59,367 bases of DNA from contig CADBVZ010000018.1 of NCBI GenBank assembly GCA_902798285.1, forward strand, positions 1-59,367, given 5' to 3'. The position numbers and the translations under genes are program-made. Below the pieces are notes generated by a model, which searched no databases, had not been told where the DNA came from, and was given only the letters and a program-made list of their open reading frames with translations. Below, piece after piece: positions 49,662 through 58,382 of the stretch; position 1 is the first letter of the stretch, and every line of letters starts with the position of its first letter. The DNA is from an uncultured Prevotella sp. GTDB lineage: Bacteria; Bacteroidota; Bacteroidia; Bacteroidales; Bacteroidaceae.

Positions 49662-51470
49662 ATGCAGACAAACAGTCATTTATCGCGTTTGATCCACGAT
49701 CAAGCCAAGAAATATGGTGATCGTGAGGAGTTGATTTACAAGGATTTCGGCGGTTCTGAGTGGAAGTCGTTGTCGTGGAATCAGTTCTCGGCAACGGTGA
49801 AACAGGTATCGAATGCCTTGCTCAACCTGGGTGTCAAGGTGCAGGAAAATATCGGTGTATTCTCACAGAACTCAGTGCAGTATCTGTTCTGCGACTTTGG
49901 TGCATGGGGTATTAGGGCGGTGACAATCCCATTCTATGCCACGAGTTCTGAACAGCAGATTCAATTCATGATCAGTGATGCGCATATCCGTTTCCTGTTT
50001 GTCGGTGAGCAGGATCAATACGACAAGGCTCGTCGTGTCAGTGCCACTTGTAAAACTTTGGAGCGCATTATCATCTTCGACAGGAACGTCCGTATTTCGG
50101 ATCAGGATCTTAATGCCATGTATTTTGACGATTTCCTGAAGTTAGGCGAGAACCTGCCTCGACAGACGGAGGTGGAGGCTTTGCAGGCCAAGGCATCGAT
50201 GGATGATATTGCAAACATACTATATACCTCGGGAACGACGGGTGATTCCAAGGGCGTTATTTTGACCTGTGGTCAGTATGCGGCCGCCATGGAGGCTAAC
50301 AACAAGTGTGTACCCGTAGGCGAGAATGACCGTGTGCTGAATTTCTTACCTTTTACCCATATCTTTGAAAAGGGATGGAAGATCTTATGTCTGACGGAAG
50401 GTGCTAAGCTGATAGTGAATACTTATCCACAGGAAGTACAGCAGTCGATGAAGCAGACTCATCCGACATGTATGTCAAGTGTCCCCCGTTTCTGGGAGAA
50501 GGTTTATATGGGTGTTCTGGAACAAATTGAGAAAGCCAGTGCGCCAAAACGTAAGTTGTTTACTCATGCCCTCAACGTGGGTCGTAAGCATAACATTACA
50601 TACCTGTCAAAGGGAAAGCGTCCGCCGTTGGCATTACATATGGAATATGAGATGCTAAATAAGACCGTTTTCTCGCTGGTACGTAAGGAGTTAGGTCTGG
50701 AGAACGCGCATTTCTTCCCCACGGCAGGAGCAACAGTTAATCCGAAGGTTGAGGAGTTTGTCCATGCCATTGGTATCAACATGATTGTGGGTTATGGTTT
50801 GACAGAGAGTCTTGCCACAGTAAGTTGTAATCACTTAGGTGAGCCTTATACAGTGGGTGGTGTTGGCATTCCTATTGAGGGTATCGAGATTAAGATAAGC
50901 GAAGAAGGTGAGGTACTGTTAAAGGGTCCGACGATCACAAAGGGTTATTATAACCGTGACGACCTGACAAAGGCTGCGTTTACCGAAGATGGATTCTTCC
51001 GTACGGGTGACTCTGGTTATTTAGAGGGTGGCGAGCTGTTCCTGAAGGAGCGTATCAAAGATCTCTATAAGACCTCAAATGGTAAATATATCGCACCACA
51101 GATGATCGAATCGAAGCTCCTGGTGGATAAATATATCGACCAGATAGCCATTATTGCAGATCAACGTAAGTTTGTCTCGGCTCTGATTATTCCGGTTTAT
51201 CCATTACTGGAGGAATATGCTCGTGAGCATCACATTCAGGTAGAGAGTCGTGAACAGCTTTGTGCTGATCCGCAGATCAATGAGATGATGAAGGAGCGTA
51301 TTGACACCCTTCAGCAGCAGTTGGCTCACTATGAGCAGGTGAAACGCTTCACTCTGCTGCCCCACCAGTTCTCAATGGAGAAGGGCGAGTTGACCAATAC
51401 GCTTAAGATTAAGCGCCGCGTGTTGAATCAGAACTATGCCAAAGAGATTGACGCGATGTATGCAGAATAA
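49662..51470 (+). CDS. Long-chain fatty acid--CoA ligase (AMP-forming)
   Basis: 602-aa ANL-superfamily ligase activating fatty acids to acyl-CoA through an acyl-adenylate. Motifs: ILYTSGTTGDSKGVILT (P-loop), LPFTHIFEKGW, VGYGLTESLATVSCN, FFRTGDSGYLEGGELFLKERIKDLYKTSNGKYIAPQMIES (adenylate-binding Asp and the hinge), and a C-terminal lysine-rich NTLKIKRRVLN segment with the catalytic lysine. Start is the ATG at 49662. Followed closely by prfB. Confidence 0.93.
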   Translation: MQTNSHLSRLIHDQAKKYGDREELIYKDFGGSEWKSLSWNQFSATVKQVSNALLNLGVKVQENIGVFSQNSVQYLFCDFGAWGIRAVTIPFYATSSEQQIQFMISDAHIRFLFVGEQDQYDKARRVSATCKTLERIIIFDRNVRISDQDLNAMYFDDFLKLGENLPRQTEVEALQAKASMDDIANILYTSGTTGDSKGVILTCGQYAAAMEANNKCVPVGENDRVLNFLPFTHIFEKGWKILCLTEGAKLIVNTYPQEVQQSMKQTHPTCMSSVPRFWEKVYMGVLEQIEKASAPKRKLFTHALNVGRKHNITYLSKGKRPPLALHMEYEMLNKTVFSLVRKELGLENAHFFPTAGATVNPKVEEFVHAIGINMIVGYGLTESLATVSCNHLGEPYTVGGVGIPIEGIEIKISEEGEVLLKGPTITKGYYNRDDLTKAAFTEDGFFRTGDSGYLEGGELFLKERIKDLYKTSNGKYIAPQMIESKLLVDKYIDQIAIIADQRKFVSALIIPVYPLLEEYAREHHIQVESREQLCADPQINEMMKERIDTLQQQLAHYEQVKRFTLLPHQFSMEKGELTNTLKIKRRVLNQNYAKEIDAMYAE

Positions 51471-51497
51471 ATAAGAATATTGAATATAGAATTAAGA

Positions 51498-52622
51498 GTG
51501 ATTACACAGGATCAACTGAAAGATGTTTTGGAACGTGCAGAAGCTTTGCACCGTTACCTTGAGATAGACAAGAAAAAAATAGAATACGAGGAAGAGGATC
51601 TTCGTACGCAGGCTCCTGACTTCTGGGAAGACAGAAAGCGTGCTGAGGAGCAGATGAAAAAGGTGAAGGGTATTAAGAAATGGCTTGATGGTTATCATGA
51701 AGTACGTACCCTTGCCGATGAACTTCAACTAGCTTTTGACTTCTACAAAGATGAGATGGTTACAGAGGAAGAGGTTGAGGAAACTTACGCCAAGGCCATC
51801 AAAGCCATTGAGGATCTTGAGTTGAAGAACATGCTTCGCCAGAAGGAAGATCCAATGGAGGCAGTATTGAAAATCAATTCTGGAGCCGGAGGTACTGAGG
51901 CTCAAGACTGGGCCTCGATGTTGATGCGTATGTATCAGCGTTGGGCTGATGCTCATGGTTACAAAGTAACTATTTCAAATCTACTCGATGGTGATGAGGC
52001 TGGCATCAAGAGTGTGACCATGCAGATAGAAGGTGGCGATTATGCATATGGCTATCTGAAGAGCGAGAATGGTGTGCACCGTTTGGTACGAGTGAGCCCG
52101 TTTAATGCTCAGGGTAAGCGTATGACCTCATTTGCTTCGGTATTTGTATCGCCTCTGGTTGATGATACCATTGAAGTTTATGTTGATCCTGCTAAACTCT
52201 CTTGGGATACCTTCCGCTCTTCTGGAGCAGGTGGACAGAATGTGAATAAAGTAGAGTCGGGTGTCCGTTTGCGTTATTGGTATACGGATCCTGATACGGG
52301 TGAGGAAGAGGAAATCCTCATTGAGAATACCGAAACGCGAGATCAGCCAAAGAATAAAGAGCGTGCCCTGACATTGCTCCGTTCACAGCTTTATGACCGC
52401 GCGATGAAAAAACGCTTGGAGGCTCAGGCAAAGATTGAGGCTGGAAAGAAGAAGATTGAATGGGGCAGCCAGATTCGTTCATATGTCTTCGATGATCGTC
52501 GTGTGAAAGACCATCGCACCAATTATCAGACTACCGATGTTGACGGAGTGATGGATGGTAAGATTGATGAATTCATCAAGGCCTACCTCATGGAATTCCC
52601 CGTAAATGACGAAGAACAATAA
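51498..52622 (+). CDS. prfB: Peptide chain release factor 2, no frameshift
   Basis: Class I release factor for UGA/UAA stops: codon-recognition SPF (RVSPFNAQGK) and catalytic GGQ in SSGAGGQNVNKVESGVRL. The 374-aa product is given from a GTG start at 51498 (VITQDQLKDVLE matches the usual RF2 N-terminus); a TTG at 51480 would add six residues. In most bacteria RF2 needs a programmed +1 frameshift at a CTTTGAC site near codon 25. Here the equivalent stretch LHRYLEIDKKK is read straight through as CTT-GAG, with no in-frame TGA. The frame is open from start to stop. Confidence 0.93.
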   Translation: MITQDQLKDVLERAEALHRYLEIDKKKIEYEEEDLRTQAPDFWEDRKRAEEQMKKVKGIKKWLDGYHEVRTLADELQLAFDFYKDEMVTEEEVEETYAKAIKAIEDLELKNMLRQKEDPMEAVLKINSGAGGTEAQDWASMLMRMYQRWADAHGYKVTISNLLDGDEAGIKSVTMQIEGGDYAYGYLKSENGVHRLVRVSPFNAQGKRMTSFASVFVSPLVDDTIEVYVDPAKLSWDTFRSSGAGGQNVNKVESGVRLRYWYTDPDTGEEEEILIENTETRDQPKNKERALTLLRSQLYDRAMKKRLEAQAKIEAGKKKIEWGSQIRSYVFDDRRVKDHRTNYQTTDVDGVMDGKIDEFIKAYLMEFPVNDEEQ

Positions 52623-52648
52623 GAATAACAATAAAAACAATTAAGATT

Positions 52649-52807
52649 ATGGCACAGATTGCAAAAGCATCAAAAAGCACCCAGAAAAAGGTGGCTTATC
52701 AGAAGAAACAGGAACAAGGTGGCAAGAAGGTACTGGAGTGGATTTTCGGTGTACTGGTAGTTCTTGCTATCCTGTTTGTTGTTTACTCTATTTTCATCGT
52801 TTCTTAA
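52649..52807 (+). CDS. Small basic membrane protein (52 aa)
   Basis: Too short for most ORF filters. The lysine-rich N-terminal half (KASKSTQKKVAYQKKQEQGGKK) is followed by a single hydrophobic helix (WIFGVLVVLAILFVVYSIFI). The TAA stop overlaps the ATG of the CYTH gene by one base (TAATG) and the gene lies 26 bp after prfB, so expression is probable. No family is recognised; it could be a short membrane-anchored regulator or ribosome-associated protein, which is only a guess. Confidence 0.65.
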   Translation: MAQIAKASKSTQKKVAYQKKQEQGGKKVLEWIFGVLVVLAILFVVYSIFIVS

Positions 52808-53307
52808 TGAGCGGCCTGGAGATAGAACGGAAATTTCTGGTTTGTAACGATGATTACAAGCGGCAGGCTTTCAGTAGCAGCCGCATTCAGCAAGGTTATA
52901 TCTGCAGTGGTCACGGACGTACCGTCAGGGTACGTATCCGTGACAACCGCGGATATCTTACTATTAAAGGCCCATCGGGTGAAAATGGACTCAGTCGGTA
53001 TGAGTTTGAGAAAGAAATCACGCTCGATGAGGCAGAACACCTGATGGAACTCTGCGAGCCTGGCTGTATCGACAAAACCCGCTATCTCATAAAAAGTGGT
53101 GATCATACCTTTGAGGTAGATGAATTCTATGGAGAGAACGAAGGGTTGGTGATGGCTGAGGTTGAGTTACAATCGGAAGACGAACCTTTTGTAAAACCCG
53201 TTTTTATCGGTCGTGAGGTGACGGGCGATCGCAGATACTACAACTCACATCTACTTAAACATCCTTTTTCCACTTGGGGGAAAGACAAAGAATCAGCAGA
53301 CCAATAA
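52807..53307 (+). CDS. CYTH domain phosphatase/cyclase family protein
   Basis: 166-aa CYTH protein: the ExExK signature LEIERKFLV at the N-terminus, then VRVRIRDNRGYLTIKGP, LSRYEFEKEI, CIDKTRYLI, FEVDEFYGENEGLVMAEVELQ, the tunnel of charged residues that binds triphosphates. CYTH enzymes act as inorganic triphosphatase, thiamine triphosphatase or cyclase; which one is open. The ATG (rather than an upstream GTG that overlaps the small membrane protein) starts the family sequence. The last 53 bp overlap the convergent VanZ gene. Confidence 0.88.
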   Translation: MSGLEIERKFLVCNDDYKRQAFSSSRIQQGYICSGHGRTVRVRIRDNRGYLTIKGPSGENGLSRYEFEKEITLDEAEHLMELCEPGCIDKTRYLIKSGDHTFEVDEFYGENEGLVMAEVELQSEDEPFVKPVFIGREVTGDRRYYNSHLLKHPFSTWGKDKESADQ

Positions 53308-53662
53308 CGGCAGCAATAGTAACACCAGTGGCATTGGCGGCAAAATCAAGCCAATCGCCGTTACGATGTCCTCCTGTACAATATTCCTGTAAAAGTTCGA
53401 GGATGCCACTCATAACTATTGGCATTAACCAAGCCCAGAAGTATAGCTTTTCGTAATCGAACTTCTTATGTTTGGAGGCATATTCAATCCATAATATGGT
53501 GAAAGTTCCGCCATACATGATAAAGTGCACCCATTTGTCAATAAACTCAACGTTATCGAGTGGGGTTTCAGGGAAAAACGGAACCAGGGAAAGAATCCAA
53601 ATTAAGAGGATGAATACATCCGAAAAAGGGTATTTCTTGACTAAATGAAACAAATAACTCAT
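53255..53662 (-). CDS. VanZ-like family membrane protein
   Basis: 135-aa protein with four hydrophobic segments and a pattern typical of VanZ-like proteins: WILSLVPFFPETPLDNVEFIDKWVHFIMYGG, LWAWLMPIVMSGILELLQEYCTGGHRNGDWLDFAANATGVTIAAVIG. VanZ-type proteins are linked to envelope and glycopeptide resistance in a few cases; the function is usually unknown. The ATG at 53662 follows a TAATTTTG box at 53683-53690; an upstream extension is rejected because it contains the promoter. It converges on the CYTH gene with a 53-bp coding overlap. Confidence 0.8.
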   Translation of the reverse strand: MSYLFHLVKKYPFSDVFILLIWILSLVPFFPETPLDNVEFIDKWVHFIMYGGTFTILWIEYASKHKKFDYEKLYFWAWLMPIVMSGILELLQEYCTGGHRNGDWLDFAANATGVTIAAVIGLLILCLSPKWKKDV

Positions 53663-53682
53663 ATTTACTTGCAATTTCGGTG

Positions 53683-53690
53683 CAAAATTA
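53683..53690 (-). promoter_or_regulatory. -7 box (TAATTTTG) for the VanZ gene
   Basis: TAnnTTTG match on the minus strand, 21 bp before the ATG at 53662. Confidence 0.55.
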
Positions 53691-53702
53691 AGAAATAATT
53701 TA

Positions 53703-53710
53703 TACTTTTG
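53703..53710 (+). promoter_or_regulatory. -7 box (TACTTTTG) for the NSS transporter pair
   Basis: TAnnTTTG match 26 bp before the ATG at 53736. Confidence 0.55.
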
Positions 53711-53735
53711 CAAGCGAAAGACGAGAAAAGTGCAT

Positions 53736-55097
53736 ATGGCAAAAATAGAAAGAGTTAATTTTGGTAGTAAACTTGGTGTTATTTTAGCAACCGCAGGTTC
53801 TGCTGTAGGGTTAGGCAATATCTGGCGTTTCCCTTATATGACAGGCCAAAATGGCGGCGCGGTGTTTATCTTGATTTATGTTTTGTGTGTACTTTTACTC
53901 GGCATCCCCTGTATGATCAGCGAGTTTATCATTGGTCGTCATGGTCAGGCCAATACCGCAAGGGCGTTCCGTAAGATATCTGGAGGAACGATGTGGTCGC
54001 TGATAGGCTATATGGGTGTGCTGACAGGATTCCTTATTTCCGGCTATTATGCAGTAGTTTCAGGCTGGTGTCTGGAATATTTATGGGCTTCGCTAACAGG
54101 ACAGCTACAAGGTGATCCTGAATATATCAAGACATATTTCGCCACTTTCTCTCAGGATCCTGTCAAACCCGTTTTCTGGACATTTATCATTCTCTTGGCT
54201 ACCTATCTGATTATCGAAAATGGTGTACGCGATGGAATTGAGAAGGCATCAAAACTGATGATGCCCACCTTATTTATATTATTACTGGTCATCGTGGTGG
54301 CATCGTGCATGCTGCCAGAAGCGGAGAAAGGTATAGAGTTTCTGTTTAAGCCTGATATGTCGAAGTTTACCAGCGATGTGTTCTTAGGTGCGCTTGGACA
54401 GTCATTCTATTCGATGAGCATTGCCATGGGATGTATCTGTACTTATGCCAGTTACTTTTCCAAGCAAACAAATCTGGCCAACTCAGCCATGCAGATTGGT
54501 GTCATCGACTTCTTCGTAGCATTATTGGCTGGACTGGTTATTTTCCCTGCAGCCTTCTCTGTGGGAGTGAATCCCGATAGCGGTCCGTCGCTAATCTTTA
54601 TCACGTTACCGAATGTGTTTCAGCAAGCCTTTGGCAATGAAGTGATTGGATATGCCATCTCTGTGCTGTTCTATATTCTGCTATCGATGGCAGCCCTTAC
54701 TTCACTAATGTCTCTACATGAGGTGAGCACAGCCTTTCTTCAAGAAGAGATGGGTACTACACGTAAACGTGCGGCTTTGGGGGTAACGATAGGTTGTATC
54801 ATCATAGGAACGGTTTGTTCTCTTTCTTTGGGAGCATGGAGCCATATTCGCGTGTGGGGTATGACCATCTTCGATACCTTTGATTTTGTAACAGGACAGC
54901 TTTTCCTACCGATAGTTGGATTCCTGACCTGCATCTTTATCGGATGGTTTGTTCCCCATAAGATTGTGCACGACGAGTTCACAAACATGGGAACACTGCG
55001 TAACGGCACACTTTTCCACTTCTACATCTTCTTGGTTAAGTATGTTTGTCCCGTGTTTATTCTCTTTATATTCCTTCACCAATTCGGATTACTGTAA
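53736..55097 (+). CDS. Sodium-dependent NSS-family transporter, copy 1
   Basis: 453-aa inner-membrane transporter of the neurotransmitter:sodium symporter (SNF) family, LeuT fold. Signature SAVGLGNIWRFPYMTGQNGGAVFILIYV (helix 1 unwound region) and AFSVGVNPDSGPSLIFITLPNVFQQAF are clear. It likely takes up an amino acid or related compound with sodium. The next gene starts at the base after its stop and is its close paralogue. Confidence 0.92.
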   Translation: MAKIERVNFGSKLGVILATAGSAVGLGNIWRFPYMTGQNGGAVFILIYVLCVLLLGIPCMISEFIIGRHGQANTARAFRKISGGTMWSLIGYMGVLTGFLISGYYAVVSGWCLEYLWASLTGQLQGDPEYIKTYFATFSQDPVKPVFWTFIILLATYLIIENGVRDGIEKASKLMMPTLFILLLVIVVASCMLPEAEKGIEFLFKPDMSKFTSDVFLGALGQSFYSMSIAMGCICTYASYFSKQTNLANSAMQIGVIDFFVALLAGLVIFPAAFSVGVNPDSGPSLIFITLPNVFQQAFGNEVIGYAISVLFYILLSMAALTSLMSLHEVSTAFLQEEMGTTRKRAALGVTIGCIIIGTVCSLSLGAWSHIRVWGMTIFDTFDFVTGQLFLPIVGFLTCIFIGWFVPHKIVHDEFTNMGTLRNGTLFHFYIFLVKYVCPVFILFIFLHQFGLL

Positions 55098-56450
55098 ATG
55101 GATAAGCGTGGTACATTTGGTAGCCGTCTGGCCATTATCTTAGCAACGGCAGGTTCAGCAGTAGGTTTGGGCAACATCTGGCGTTTCCCGTTTATGACGG
55201 GACAGAATGGTGGTGCAGCCTTTATCCTTGTTTATTTTGCCTGTGTGTTGTTGTTGGGAATTCCCGGAATGGTCAATGAGTTTATCGTGGGGCGTCATGC
55301 CCAAACCAATGCCGCCCGTGCCTACAGCCAAATAGGTGGTAGGAAATGGCGATTCATTGGTTATCTGGGCATCTTGACCTCTACCATCATCCTTGGCTTC
55401 TATGCTGTTGTCGCAGGTTGGTGTCTGCAATATCTGTTTGCCTCGATAGCAGGACAACTAAATGGCGATCCTTCATACGTCATAGCATATTTCAGGACTT
55501 TTTCTTCTGACCCTATTAAACCATGTCTTTGGGCTATTGGATTTGTGCTGATTACCCATTTGGTGGTGGCTCAAGGTGTGGAGAAAGGTATTGAGCGGGC
55601 TTCTAAGTTGCTGATGCCATTACTATTGGTACTATTACTGATTCTGGTTGTTGCCTCGTGTCTACTCCCCAATGCATCGGCAGGTATTGAATTCCTGTTG
55701 AAACCTGATTTCTCGAAAGTCAGCCGCGACGTATTTCTTGAGGCCCTAGGCCAAGCTTTCTTCTCATTGAGTCTTGGAACTGCATGTCTGTGCACCTATG
55801 CCTCCTACTTCAAGCGCGATACGAACCTACTACGCTCTGCTACTCAGATTGCCTTGCTTGATTCTGCCATCGCCATACTTGCAGGACTGATGATATTCCC
55901 TGCAGCCTTCTCCGTAGGTGTCCAGCCCGACAGTGGACCATCGTTGATTTTCATTACCTTGCCCAATGTTTTCCGCGAAGCTTTTGCCGCCATGCCATTA
56001 GTGGGTTACGTTATATCCATTCTGTTTTATGCCCTTCTGGTATTTGCAGCCCTTACCTCAACTATCTCCATGCACGAGATAGGTACAGCTTTCTTCCATG
56101 AGGAGTTGAGTCTACCACGACAGAAAGCAGCTTGGATTCTGACGTTGGTTTGTTCACTGATAGCCATCTTCTGCTCATTGTCCGTAGGCGCCTATAGTAA
56201 CCTGCAACTTTTTGGAATGTCGTTGCTTGATTTTTGCGACTTCCTGACGGCTCAGTTGATGTTACCAGCTGGAGCATTCCTGACAAGCATCCTGATGGGA
56301 TGGTTTGCCAATCGTCAATTGGTACAGGATGAATTCACCAATAACGGAACACTCCATGCAACGTTCTTTAAGGCTTGGTATTTCTCTGTCCGATACATCG
56401 TCCCGCTATGTATCGCCTTGATTTTCTTACATCAGTTCGGAGTACTATGA
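55098..56450 (+). CDS. Sodium-dependent NSS-family transporter, copy 2
   Basis: 450-aa paralogue of the preceding gene (shared GSAVGLGNIWRFPFMTGQNGG, VNEFIVGRHAQTNAARA, AFSVGVQPDSGPSLIFITLPNVFREAF and the same C-terminal HQFG-L end). The two genes abut with no spacer and were produced by tandem duplication; divergence suggests different substrates. The stop overlaps the start of the HhH gene (ATGA). Confidence 0.92.
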   Translation: MDKRGTFGSRLAIILATAGSAVGLGNIWRFPFMTGQNGGAAFILVYFACVLLLGIPGMVNEFIVGRHAQTNAARAYSQIGGRKWRFIGYLGILTSTIILGFYAVVAGWCLQYLFASIAGQLNGDPSYVIAYFRTFSSDPIKPCLWAIGFVLITHLVVAQGVEKGIERASKLLMPLLLVLLLILVVASCLLPNASAGIEFLLKPDFSKVSRDVFLEALGQAFFSLSLGTACLCTYASYFKRDTNLLRSATQIALLDSAIAILAGLMIFPAAFSVGVQPDSGPSLIFITLPNVFREAFAAMPLVGYVISILFYALLVFAALTSTISMHEIGTAFFHEELSLPRQKAAWILTLVCSLIAIFCSLSVGAYSNLQLFGMSLLDFCDFLTAQLMLPAGAFLTSILMGWFANRQLVQDEFTNNGTLHATFFKAWYFSVRYIVPLCIALIFLHQFGVL

Positions 56451-57349
56451 TCCGCGAATTTTTCTATTTGCAGAAGTCAGATCGTAAGACTGTTCTGACA
56501 TTGCTTATTGCGATAGTAGTGGGGTTTGGTGTCATTTTTCTGACGGGTGGAGAGCAAGAGGAGGCCCAAGGAAGCCCCAAGGATTCCCAACATCATCCTA
56601 CAGCATCTAGGAACGTCAGCTATTACGTTGCTCCAAAGAAGGTGGAACGCTTTTATTTCGATCCTAATACAGCCGATAGTACTCAATTATTGCGACTTGG
56701 CTTACAGCCTTGGCAAGTGCGTAACATTTATAAATACAGAGCTTCAGGGGGCATCTACCGTAAGCCTGAGGACTTTGCTCGCCTGTATGGCCTGACCGTC
56801 AAACAGTATCGCGAGCTTCAGCCATACATTCGTATCTCTGACGATTACCTACCAGCATCTACATTACTTGGAAAGGAAAAGCATTCATATCATCAGGTAC
56901 GTGATTCCGTGAATCAGGCTGTCAACCATCGTGATTCCCACTATCCCGTAAAGATTAGTGAATCGGAGCATGTCATCCTGAATACTGCTGATACGACGAT
57001 ACTGAAGACAGTGCCAGGAATTGGTCCTTATTTTGCTCGTAAGATTGTACAATATGGTGAACGTCTTGGGGGTTATGTCAGTACCGATCAGCTCGATGAA
57101 ATCGAGGATTTCCCGCAGGAGGCCAAGCGCTATCTCGTCATCAATCAACCTCAAGTGAGAAAGTTGAATGTGAATCAACTCTCCCTCAACGAACTGAAAC
57201 GCCATCCTTATATCAATTATTATCAGGCAAAGGACATTACAGACTATCGCAGATTGCACGGACCTTTAAAGTCACTCAACGAACTCCGACTCTTAAAAGA
57301 CTTCCCGCCAGCAGCTATTGCCCGCCTGTTGCCTTATGTTGCGTACTGA
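56447..57349 (+). CDS. Helix-hairpin-helix (ComEA-like) membrane-anchored protein
   Basis: 300-aa protein with one N-terminal transmembrane segment (residues ~17-36), followed by three HhH-type motifs (DPNTADSTQLLRLGLQPWQVRNIYKYRASGG; LNTADTTILKTVPGIGPYFARKIVQYGERLGGYVS; VNQLSLNELKRHPYINYYQAKDITDYRRLHG). HhH proteins bind DNA non-specifically; ComEA of this type works in DNA uptake across the envelope. A DNA-uptake role here is an inference. The start (ATG at 56447) overlaps the NSS stop by 4 nt. Confidence 0.8.
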   Translation: MIREFFYLQKSDRKTVLTLLIAIVVGFGVIFLTGGEQEEAQGSPKDSQHHPTASRNVSYYVAPKKVERFYFDPNTADSTQLLRLGLQPWQVRNIYKYRASGGIYRKPEDFARLYGLTVKQYRELQPYIRISDDYLPASTLLGKEKHSYHQVRDSVNQAVNHRDSHYPVKISESEHVILNTADTTILKTVPGIGPYFARKIVQYGERLGGYVSTDQLDEIEDFPQEAKRYLVINQPQVRKLNVNQLSLNELKRHPYINYYQAKDITDYRRLHGPLKSLNELRLLKDFPPAAIARLLPYVAY

Positions 57350-57396
57350 TTTGTTAATAAATCATAGCGAATGCTTGATTTACGGAGAAAACTTCG

Positions 57397-57404
57397 TATA
57401 TTTG
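57397..57404 (+). promoter_or_regulatory. -7 box (TATATTTG) for tatA-tatC
   Basis: TAnnTTTG match 26 bp before the tatA ATG, with a TTGA around 20 nt upstream. Confidence 0.5.
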
Positions 57405-57430
57405 CAGAATAAACTTTAAACTTCGCGAAT

Positions 57431-57625
57431 ATGTTTGGATTAGGCATGCAAGAGATTCTCATTATCGCACTTATCGTACTGCTGTTTTATGGCGGCAAGA
57501 AAATTCCTGAACTCATGAAAGGCCTTGGAAAAGGTGTTAAGAGCTTCAAGGACGGAATGAACGAGGTGACAGATCTCAAGGAAGATAAAAAGGAAGACAT
57601 AAAGGAAGAAAAGAAGGATGAGTGA
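57431..57625 (+). CDS. tatA: Twin-arginine translocase subunit TatA/E
   Basis: 64-aa component that forms the Tat pore. Short N-terminal membrane helix ([16 protein letters not shown]), the conserved [20 protein letters not shown] hinge and amphipathic helix, and an acidic/lysine C-terminal tail. The tatC start overlaps its end by 8 nt. No separate tatB is present; in Bacteroidetes a single TatA-type subunit commonly serves both roles. Confidence 0.92.
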   Translation: MFGLGMQEILIIALIVLLFYGGKKIPELMKGLGKGVKSFKDGMNEVTDLKEDKKEDIKEEKKDE

Positions 57626-58364
57626 TACCCCGACCATGACGTTCTGGGATCATCTCGACGAGTTGCGCTCAGTTATCATCAGGGTCCTCGTCGTTACTGG
57701 GTTGGCAGCTGTGGTGGCATTCTGTCTGAAGGATGAATTATTTGCCATTGTACTTGCTCCCCGCTCGAGCGATTTCATTACCTATAGACTGATGGGCGTT
57801 GAGCCATTCAGTGTTCATTTGATGAATACAGGCTTGACTGAGCAGTTTATGATTCACATGAAGACAGCGATGTATGCTGGAGTGCTCGTGGCTTCACCTT
57901 ATATTATATATATGCTCTTCCGTTTTGTCTCACCAGCGCTCTATGACAATGAAAAGCGTTATGCCACCTTGCTCTGTGGGAGTGGATACGTGATGTTCAT
58001 TCTGGGCACAGCCATTAATTACTTCTTGATTTTCCCTCTGACTGTGAAGTTCCTGGGCACTTATCAGGTAAGTCCTGATGTGGCGAACATGCTGACCCTT
58101 CAGTCGTATATGGATACACTGCTGATGATGAGTCTTGTAATGGGCATTATCTTCGAGTTGCCAGTTGTTAGCTGGATTTTGGGACGGATGGGATTGGTAA
58201 ATGCCCAGATGATGCAATCGATGCGACGACATGCCATTGTGGCGATACTGGTTGTTGCTGCCATCATTACCCCAACCACCGATGCTTTCACGCTTCTTGT
58301 GGTTGCCCTGCCTATATGGTTGCTTTATGAACTCAGCATTGTAATAGTTAGAATAACTGAATAA
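57618..58364 (+). CDS. tatC: Twin-arginine translocase subunit TatC
   Basis: 248-aa six-helix membrane protein that recognises twin-arginine signal peptides. Motifs: [16 protein letters not shown] (the first cytosolic signal-binding region), [54 protein letters not shown]. Full length. Its start overlaps tatA by 8 nt. An iron-sulfur membrane protein follows after 18 bp. Confidence 0.95.
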   Translation: MSDTPTMTFWDHLDELRSVIIRVLVVTGLAAVVAFCLKDELFAIVLAPRSSDFITYRLMGVEPFSVHLMNTGLTEQFMIHMKTAMYAGVLVASPYIIYMLFRFVSPALYDNEKRYATLLCGSGYVMFILGTAINYFLIFPLTVKFLGTYQVSPDVANMLTLQSYMDTLLMMSLVMGIIFELPVVSWILGRMGLVNAQMMQSMRRHAIVAILVVAAIITPTTDAFTLLVVALPIWLLYELSIVIVRITE

Positions 58365-58382
58365 CAAATACTTTATAGACTT

